Positions 58,275 through 64,000 of a stretch of 64,000 bases of DNA are shown here, in pieces. Within the stretch, counting starts at the first letter, position 1, and each line of letters opens with the position of its first letter. The stretch comes from Curtanaerobium respiraculi (lineage in GTDB: Bacteria > Actinomycetota > Coriobacteriia > Coriobacteriales > Eggerthellaceae), in contig NZ_JANIPD030000012.1 in assembly GCF_024609215.1 (NCBI RefSeq), positions 62,001 to 126,000 of the forward strand, in the 5' to 3' direction. The notes below the pieces were generated by a model. The model saw nothing but the letters and a program-made list of their open reading frames with translations, did no database searches and was not told the origin of the DNA. The position numbers and the translations under genes are program-made.

Positions 58275-58307
58275 TTGTTAACTAGAAACAACAATTTAGG
58301 TTAACAA
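58275..58307. promoter_or_regulatory. BirA-type biotin operator upstream of bioY
   Basis: TTGTTAAC (58275-58282) and GTTAACAA (58300-58307) are exact inverted repeats separated by 17 nt. They match the half-sites of the bacterial BirA operator (TTGTTAAC, about 15 nt, GTTAACAA) and lie 21-53 nt upstream of the bioY start. BirA bound to biotinyl-AMP would repress bioY when biotin is ample. Confidence 0.85.
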
Positions 58308-58436
58308 TATGACAGGGAAGGCGAACGCGCAGGCATTCCCCATTTTCTCCATCTGCATGTATTGTGCGGGGGTTTCATGCGGCTCGACACGGGTGTAATC
58401 TTTTCCAGTCATGCTTGCGGAGGGGAAAGAGCGCTC

Positions 58437-59972
58437 GTGCCGATATCGAAGTGGAGTGAAGAGAAGAACGCTTGGGAGGACGAGCCGGTAATCAAAGGCG
58501 AGCCGCGCCCCGGCGCCCCCATGGGCCTCGATCCCGATAACCTCGGCCGTGACGACAAGGTGAACCGCATGGGCACGGGCAGCATCCCGCGCCTGATCAC
58601 CGAGTTCGCCGTCCCCAGCATCGTCGGCATGCTGGTGAACGGGGCGTACAACATCATAGACTCCATATTCCTCGGCAGCGCGATGCACGAGGTCGGCCAA
58701 GCGGCGGTGACTGCCGCCAACCCCATCATGATCGTGTTCATGGCGATCTCCATGCTCATCGGCAACGGCGGCAACGCGCTGGCCGCTTTGCGCATGGGCG
58801 AGGGCGATCGCCAAGGTGCCGAGCGCAGCCTGGGCAACACGGTGACGCTCTCCATCATCGTCAGCGTGTTCGTCGCGGCGCTCGCGTTCGTTCCCGCATG
58901 CATCAACGGACTCTTGACCATAAGCGGAACCACACCGGAAGTGTGGGACTACGCGAAAAGCTTCATCCAAATCCTCAGCCTGGGATTCGTGCTGCAATGC
59001 ATCGGCATGGGCGTGAACAACTTCATCCGCACCGCGGGCAACCCCAACCGCGCGCTCGGCACCATGGTAATCGGCGCCATCGGTTGCATTGCCGGCAACT
59101 ACCTGTTCGTCATGGTGTTCGGATGGGGTGTTGCGGGCAGCGCGCTGGGAACCCTGGTCGGGCAGGCGGCGAGTTGCGTGAGCGTGCTGTGGTTCTTCGT
59201 CGTCACGCCCAATGTTCCCCTGAAGCTGCACGTGCGCAACATGCTCCTGGAGGGGCGCACCGTGCGGTTGCTCCTCTCGCTCGGGTTCGCCAGCTTCGCG
59301 ATCCAAGCCGCTGCCGCGGTGGTGAACTTCGTGCTGAACAACATGCTCGTCAAATACGGTGCCCAAAACGTTCTGGGGCAGGATGCGGCGCTGGCGAGCA
59401 TCGGCGTGGTCAGTCGCATTTCGATGTCCGTTCTGTTCCCGCTTATCGGCGTTGCCGTGGCGCTGCAGCCGCTGTTGGGATACAACTACGGCGCCCATCT
59501 GTTCAAGCGCGTGCGCACCACGCTGTTCGAGGGCATGGCGGGCGCGACCGTGATCGGGACCGTGCTCTGGGCTTGCGTGCAGCTGTGGCCGAACCAGATC
59601 GTCGGATGGTTCGGCATACAGAATCCCGATCTGGTGGCCTTCACCGCGCATGCGCTTCAAGTGCAGCTGGCGCTCGTCCCCTTGATCGGCTTCCAGGTGG
59701 TGGGCGGCAACTATTTCCAAGCGACGGGCCAGCCGCTCAAAAGCGCGTTCATCTCGCTCACGCGCCAGGTGCTGTTCCTGATCCCCCTCTACCTGGTGCT
59801 GCCCGAGGTCCTTCCCCAGATGATGCCGCAGTTCGCAGGTCTTGACGCGCTGTACTATGCAGCGCCCATCGCCGACTTCCTCGCCGTGTTCATCACCATC
59901 GTGTTCCTGTTGATGGAGATGCGCCGCATGAAGAAGCTGGAATCGGGTGAATTGCAGGTGGCGAGTTTCTAA
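58437..59972 (+). CDS. MATE-family multidrug/toxin exporter
   Basis: A polytopic protein of about 511 aa with twelve TM helices in two MatE halves. It has GTGSIPRLITEFAVPSIVGM and NGAYNIIDSIFLGSAMHEVG near the start of the first half, NNFIRTAGNPNRALGTMV, and QPLLGYNYGAHLFKRVRT and NYFQATGQPLKSAFISL in the second. This is the DinF/NorM-like branch common in gut anaerobes. The GTG start shown is a choice; in-frame ATGs at 58362 and 58377 are upstream alternatives and the N-terminal ~40 residues are poorly conserved. Confidence 0.85.
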   Translation: MPISKWSEEKNAWEDEPVIKGEPRPGAPMGLDPDNLGRDDKVNRMGTGSIPRLITEFAVPSIVGMLVNGAYNIIDSIFLGSAMHEVGQAAVTAANPIMIVFMAISMLIGNGGNALAALRMGEGDRQGAERSLGNTVTLSIIVSVFVAALAFVPACINGLLTISGTTPEVWDYAKSFIQILSLGFVLQCIGMGVNNFIRTAGNPNRALGTMVIGAIGCIAGNYLFVMVFGWGVAGSALGTLVGQAASCVSVLWFFVVTPNVPLKLHVRNMLLEGRTVRLLLSLGFASFAIQAAAAVVNFVLNNMLVKYGAQNVLGQDAALASIGVVSRISMSVLFPLIGVAVALQPLLGYNYGAHLFKRVRTTLFEGMAGATVIGTVLWACVQLWPNQIVGWFGIQNPDLVAFTAHALQVQLALVPLIGFQVVGGNYFQATGQPLKSAFISLTRQVLFLIPLYLVLPEVLPQMMPQFAGLDALYYAAPIADFLAVFITIVFLLMEMRRMKKLESGELQVASF

Positions 59973-60059
59973 GGATCCCTTTGCCGCGCCGCCGCCTCGC
60001 TCGTGCGATATTCTGGAAAGATTGCAAGCTCCCGGCCGCCGCGCAGTAGAATCCACCGT

Positions 60060-61439
60060 ATGGAAAAATCACAGCAATCATCGGGCCTCAGCTACCTCGC
60101 CCTCGCGGTGATGGTGGTGGGCACGAGCCTGGGCGGCATGTCCCAGACCGGCATGAACACCGCGCTTCCGCAGATCATGTCCGATACCGGCGTATCGGTG
60201 GGGGTTTCCCAGTGGCTGGTCACGCTCTTCCAGCTCTGCCTGGGCATCACGATGCCGACAGTTGCGTTCCTTTCGAAGAGGTTCACCGCAAAGTCCCTGT
60301 TCATCGCATCGACAGCGCTATTCGCGCTCGGCTCGTTCATCATCGCCGCCGCGCAGACGTTCCCCTCGATGGTCGTCGGGCGCGTTCTGGAGGGCATCGG
60401 GGCCGGCGTTCAGATGCCCCTCGTGCAAATGGTCGTTTTCGCCCACTACCCGCGCGAACGCTGGGGGACCATCATGGGCTTCGCCGGTCTTGCCTTCGGT
60501 TTCAGCCCCAACATCGGTCCCATGCTGGTGGGGGTATTCATCCAATCCATGGGCTGGCGCAGCGCATTCGTGTTCTTCGGCGCTCTCTCCCTGCTCATCG
60601 CCCTGATCGAAGTTGCGGCCCTGCATTCCGAAACGGTATCCGGCGATGCGCTTCCCCTGGATATCTTCTCGCTGCTGCTGTCTATTGCGGGGTTCGGCAT
60701 CCTTCTGCTGGGGTTCGCGAACGTGAGCGACTATGGGTTCGCCTCATGGGAGACGCTCGTCCCCCTGGCGGTCGGCCTCGCGGGGACCGCCGCGTTCTTC
60801 GCTCGCGAGGTGCGCGTTCCCCATCCCCTGCTTGATATGGCGGTGTTCCGCGACCGCGATTTCACCGTCGGGACGATTATGGTGTGCCTGCTGTTCTGCG
60901 CCTTCATCGGCGTGACGCTGGTCATCCCTTTGGGCTTGCAGAAGGTGCAGGGGTTCAGCGCCCTGGAGGCGGGCATGGCCCTGCTTCCAGGCACGGTTTC
61001 GGCGTTCATCGTGAATCCGCTTTCGGGCATCCTGTACGATCGCTTTGGCGCCCGACCGGTGATCTGCGTCGGGGCGCTTCTGCTGGTTGTCGGTACGGTG
61101 GGCATGCACGATCTGGGGAGCATGACCGATCTCTGGGTGATCATGGGCTGGCAGGCGGTGCGAGCCTTCGGCATCAGCGCGCTCATCCAGCTTCTGTCGA
61201 CGTGGAGCGTGCATCGGTTGGATGCGGGGCTCATCGCCGATGGCACCAGCGTAAGCAACGCCTTCCGCCAGGTCGCCGCGGCGGCGGGCACGTCGATCAT
61301 GGTCATCCTGATGGCGATCGGCGGTTCCCCCGGCTCCATCACGGCGCTGGGGGTGGACGTGGCGGTGTTCTTCAGCTTCGTCTGCTCGACTATCCTTTGC
61401 GTGCTCGCCTTCGCCTTCGTCAAGAAGGAGCGGCGCTAG
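60060..61439 (+). CDS. MFS drug:proton antiporter, DHA2 type
   Basis: A 459-aa transporter with about 14 TM helices. Helix 1 motif TSLGGMSQTGMNTALPQIMS, motif A-like FLSKRFTAKSLFI, motif C region GLAFGFSPNIGPMLVGVFIQ and RVLEGIGAGVQMPLVQMVV are those of EmrB/QacA drug exporters. No EmrA-type adaptor, so it probably acts alone. ATG at MEKSQQSSG with a weak ribosome site; follows the MATE gene by 87 nt. Confidence 0.87.
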   Translation: MEKSQQSSGLSYLALAVMVVGTSLGGMSQTGMNTALPQIMSDTGVSVGVSQWLVTLFQLCLGITMPTVAFLSKRFTAKSLFIASTALFALGSFIIAAAQTFPSMVVGRVLEGIGAGVQMPLVQMVVFAHYPRERWGTIMGFAGLAFGFSPNIGPMLVGVFIQSMGWRSAFVFFGALSLLIALIEVAALHSETVSGDALPLDIFSLLLSIAGFGILLLGFANVSDYGFASWETLVPLAVGLAGTAAFFAREVRVPHPLLDMAVFRDRDFTVGTIMVCLLFCAFIGVTLVIPLGLQKVQGFSALEAGMALLPGTVSAFIVNPLSGILYDRFGARPVICVGALLLVVGTVGMHDLGSMTDLWVIMGWQAVRAFGISALIQLLSTWSVHRLDAGLIADGTSVSNAFRQVAAAAGTSIMVILMAIGGSPGSITALGVDVAVFFSFVCSTILCVLAFAFVKKERR

Positions 61440-61446
61440 CTCTCCG

Positions 61447-61983
61447 CTACGCGATGCCGACGCAGGGGCTCCCCGCCAGATAGGCGAGGAAGCATCCGGC
61501 GGAGAGCGCCGGGCCGAAGGGGAATGCGGTCCTTTTCCCTGCGTCGCGGAACGCGATGAGGAAGATGCCCTGCAGTGCGCCGATCGCCGCTCCTATCGCG
61601 AACGCGAGCAGCACGAGCTTCCAACCTAGAAGCAATCCTGCGGCGGCCATCAGCTTGATGTCGCCGCCTCCCAGTCCGTCCATCGCAAGGGAGCAGGCGA
61701 GCATGGGCGCGCTGGCAGCGACCAATCCAAGCGGTCGGTCGACGAGCGCAACCCCTTCGGGCACGCCTGCGATGGCGGCAAGCACGGCAAGCGCCGCGAT
61801 GGCGGCGACGAGGGCGGGCGGGATGGTTGATGTTTCCAAGTCGATCAGGCTCACCGCGACGAGGGTGCCCGCGAAGGCGATGCCGATAATGCAGCTGGGG
61901 GAGGGGCCGAACACCGCCCAGCATGCCGCCGCGGCAGCCGCGGTGAGCGGGACGGCGCGGGTGAGTGCGGACGTCGAGGCCAT
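61447..61983 (-). CDS. Prepilin peptidase, type IV A24 family
   Basis: A 178-aa membrane aspartyl protease with about five TM helices. The two catalytic Asp lie in SLIDLETSTIPPAL (about residue 48) and DGLGGGDIKLMAAAGLLLG (about 107, the GxGD motif). It lacks the N-terminal methylase domain with four Cys, as in TadV/CpaA-type or minimal peptidases. It implies type IV pili, Tad pili or a competence system elsewhere. It starts 1 nt after the YfhO-like stop. Confidence 0.85.
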   Translation of the reverse strand: MASTSALTRAVPLTAAAAAACWAVFGPSPSCIIGIAFAGTLVAVSLIDLETSTIPPALVAAIAALAVLAAIAGVPEGVALVDRPLGLVAASAPMLACSLAMDGLGGGDIKLMAAAGLLLGWKLVLLAFAIGAAIGALQGIFLIAFRDAGKRTAFPFGPALSAGCFLAYLAGSPCVGIA

Positions 61984-61984
61984 G

Positions 61985-64000
61985 CTATGCGCCTCGTTGA
62001 ACGTGCGCTCCGCCGAGCCGGTCGGATGCGGATGGGCGCCTGCGCCGTTCGCGCAGGGCCAACATGGCGAGGATGATTGTCGCGGCGGCGCTGCCGGCGA
62101 TGCCGAATTCGATGCCCCAGGGACGCCATGCTAGGCGGATCTCGTGGGTGCCGGCGGGCACGTCGACGGCCATGAACCCGTAATCGACCTTCTCAAGCGC
62201 GGCCGGCTGCCCATCGACGAACGCCTTGAATCCGCGATCGTAGGGGATGCTGAAGAATACCAGGTTCTCCCGGTCGAGCGAGATGCTTGCGGTGTATCCC
62301 CCTGGATCTGCGCCGAATGCGCTGCACGCGCTTGCCGCCCGCTCGTCGGCGTAGTCGAAGAACCGGTTCAGCGTCATCGCGCTTTCGGGCATGCTCTCAT
62401 CCTCCTGCAGCAAGTGCCCGTACCTCTCCGCTTGCTCGTCGGTGAGGATCAGGTCCTTCACCAGAAGGCGGTCCGCCGCGATGCTCGGCAGGTGGGAGTT
62501 CTTGCGCAGCTGCGTGTAGGCGCGCTCGGTTATGAACGTGTCGAACGTGAATCCCATGGGGATGAAATGCCGCGTCTCGTACACGGCGAATCCGTCGGTC
62601 TCCCCGGTTCGCTCGTATCCGGAGGGGGTGGCGGAGCCAGCATCGTCATCGCTTGCGGCATCTTCGACGAGGGGGACGCTGGAGCTGGAGCCGAACAGCC
62701 CGCCGAACAGGTCGGACGAGGGGGAGTCCGCCTTCGTGATATTGCGCAGGTAGTAACGTGTGGACATGAGGTGCCGAAGCCCCGCATGGGACATGTCGAT
62801 GTTCGATTCCTGCATGCGGCCGTCCTCGAACGCCTCGTAGATGTCGAAGGTCGAGGACGCCGGGGTGGAAAGGAAGGTGCGGTTTACGGGCAGCCCCCAG
62901 ATGAGGGTCCAATTCTGCGCGCTGTCATCGGTTTCCACGCGGGCATAGGAGCTCTCATCCACATCCGGGGCGTTCTGAAGGCATTGGACCTCGAAGTTCT
63001 CCGCTTCGCCATTCGAGTACACCAGGCATCCATCCAGCAGCACGCATCCCGTCGAGAGCGCGCAGCAAAACGCGATGGCGCCTGCGGCGCTCCAACTCGC
63101 GAGGTTGGAACCCTGGGGCCGGGTGCTTCGATTGACCAGGAGCAACCACAGGAACACGAGCATCGCCATCGTCGAGACGATGATGAGCGCATAGTACTTG
63201 AAATTCCCTGGCACGGAGAGCAGCCCGTTCGCGATAGGCTCGGCCTGCCCGGGAAGGAACCCGAATGCGAGGAAGAAGAGGGTGGCGGCAAGGACCGCCG
63301 TGGCACCGCGTTTCAGATTGCGCGTGCCGGCCCTTTCGAGCGCTTCAGCCGACATGGCAGCCGCAACGAGGACGGGTAGGTAGTACCAGCGTGCGTAGAA
63401 GGTGGAATTCATGGCGCTGAACAGGGCAGATAGTCCGGGGATGACCGCCATGGCGCCGAGCGCGGCGATCAGTCGGACCTTCCAATCGGCGCATGCGCAT
63501 GCGCCCCCGCGCCCCTGCCGCGTTTTAAGAATGTAGGCGATCACGCCCGCAAGGGAGAGGCATGGCAGGTAGAGGCTCACCGACGCCCACTGGATCTCGG
63601 AGTTGTTGAACAGCGATTGGCGCCCCATGAGCTCCGGTACCAGGAAAGCGCTCTTCACGATGGACCAGAACGTGGTCGGCTCGCGGAACGCAAGCAGATC
63701 GTCGCCGCTGATATGGCTGCTGATGCGCGAGTTTCCCATCACGCCGCCCACGGTTTGCACCAGGAATGCCGCGGCGAGCAGCACGCCGAGGAATCCGTAC
63801 GCGCAGGCCGCGGCGAGCAGGCGCCGATTGCGGCTCCTCCTGCGCAGCTCGCTGTCCGCGAGCGAGGGGTCGGCCGCGCGGAGCGCGCGCATCGCGCGCG
63901 TGGTCCAGACCCCCTTGTCATCGCGCTGTAGCAGCGGGTCCCGCTTCCCGCCGCCGGCCTTCTGCCGGAGGCGCAATTCGCGCAGCGCCCTTCGCGCGGC
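61985..64000 (-). CDS. YfhO-like membrane protein, partial
   Basis: About 671 residues are visible; the frame stays open through the right edge, so the N-terminus is missing. It has multiple TM helices (about eight), a long extracytoplasmic domain in the C-terminal half (DVDESSYARVETDDSAQNWT; FFSIPYDRGFKAFVDGQPAA; VDVPAGTHEIRLAW, the typical YfhO ending) and a last TM with a basic tail. Bacillus YfhO takes part in glycosylation of lipoteichoic acid. The visible part of this family usually follows an N-terminal GT-C transferase core. Confidence 0.8.
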   Translation of the reverse strand, partial: AARRALRELRLRQKAGGGKRDPLLQRDDKGVWTTRAMRALRAADPSLADSELRRRSRNRRLLAAACAYGFLGVLLAAAFLVQTVGGVMGNSRISSHISGDDLLAFREPTTFWSIVKSAFLVPELMGRQSLFNNSEIQWASVSLYLPCLSLAGVIAYILKTRQGRGGACACADWKVRLIAALGAMAVIPGLSALFSAMNSTFYARWYYLPVLVAAAMSAEALERAGTRNLKRGATAVLAATLFFLAFGFLPGQAEPIANGLLSVPGNFKYYALIIVSTMAMLVFLWLLLVNRSTRPQGSNLASWSAAGAIAFCCALSTGCVLLDGCLVYSNGEAENFEVQCLQNAPDVDESSYARVETDDSAQNWTLIWGLPVNRTFLSTPASSTFDIYEAFEDGRMQESNIDMSHAGLRHLMSTRYYLRNITKADSPSSDLFGGLFGSSSSVPLVEDAASDDDAGSATPSGYERTGETDGFAVYETRHFIPMGFTFDTFITERAYTQLRKNSHLPSIAADRLLVKDLILTDEQAERYGHLLQEDESMPESAMTLNRFFDYADERAASACSAFGADPGGYTASISLDRENLVFFSIPYDRGFKAFVDGQPAALEKVDYGFMAVDVPAGTHEIRLAWRPWGIEFGIAGSAAATIILAMLALRERRRRPSASDRLGGAHVQRGA

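Overview
The window is high-GC DNA, apparently chromosomal, from an anaerobic actinobacterium. The best guess is class Coriobacteriia, family Eggerthellaceae (Slackia- or Adlercreutzia-like). This rests on a FabK/FabT type II fatty-acid cluster, a group 3b-like cytoplasmic [NiFe] hydrogenase, a paired 7TM sensor and LuxR regulator, a Tat-exported tannase-like protein, DUF3793 beside a flavodoxin, formate-THF ligase and the infA-rpmJ-rpsM-rpsK-rpsD-rpoA-rplQ order. The genus cannot be fixed from sequence reading alone.

Layout. 1-6.6 kb: acpP-fabK-fabD-fabG-fabF-fabZ on the minus strand, with fabT (MarR type) upstream and fabH divergent, and palindromic operator candidates in front of acpP and fabT/fabH. 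6.7-10.9 kb: four-subunit NAD(P)-linked [NiFe] hydrogenase operon. 11.1-14.5 kb: 7TM receptor, soluble histidine kinase and LuxR-type response regulator. 14.5-23.3 kb: small envelope proteins, SPFH/zinc-ribbon protein, ApbE, flavodoxin + DUF3793, tRNA-Lys, metallo-beta-lactamase hydrolase, a PIN-toxin remnant and aroK. 23.5-27.1 kb: ribosomal/RNA polymerase operon closed by a strong terminator. 27.1-29.2 kb: a glycosyltransferase-like gene and about 0.9 kb of non-coding DNA full of palindromic repeats.

29.2-40.1 kb is a one-directional surface-polysaccharide island. A two-component system leads into CDP-3,6-dideoxyhexose genes: rfbF (frameshifted), rfbG, rfbH, a fused epimerase/reductase-glycosyltransferase, a YerE-like ThDP enzyme and a GtrII-like membrane transferase. 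The most economical reading is a CDP-linked branched 3,6-dideoxy sugar of the yersiniose type, attached to a surface glycan. 40.1-46.9 kb: MerR regulator, YjbQ, an orphan EcfT flanked by two copies of a 162-bp repeat, moaB-moeA, family 4 uracil-DNA glycosylase and alr. 46.9-64 kb: PRC-barrel protein, apt, tannase-like Tat protein, short UvrA paralogue, OmpR-type two-component system, coaX, fhs, bioY with a BirA-type operator, MATE and MFS exporters, a prepilin peptidase and a YfhO-like membrane protein cut by the window edge.

The least ordinary features are: (i) a MITE-like 162-bp element with long imperfect terminal inverted repeats, present three times; (ii) a 37-bp perfect inverted repeat and related hairpin repeats with compensatory stem changes at 28.4-29.0 kb; (iii) the yersiniose-like locus with its gene fusion and frameshift; (iv) operator-like sites with an identical core in front of acpP and the DUF3793 gene.
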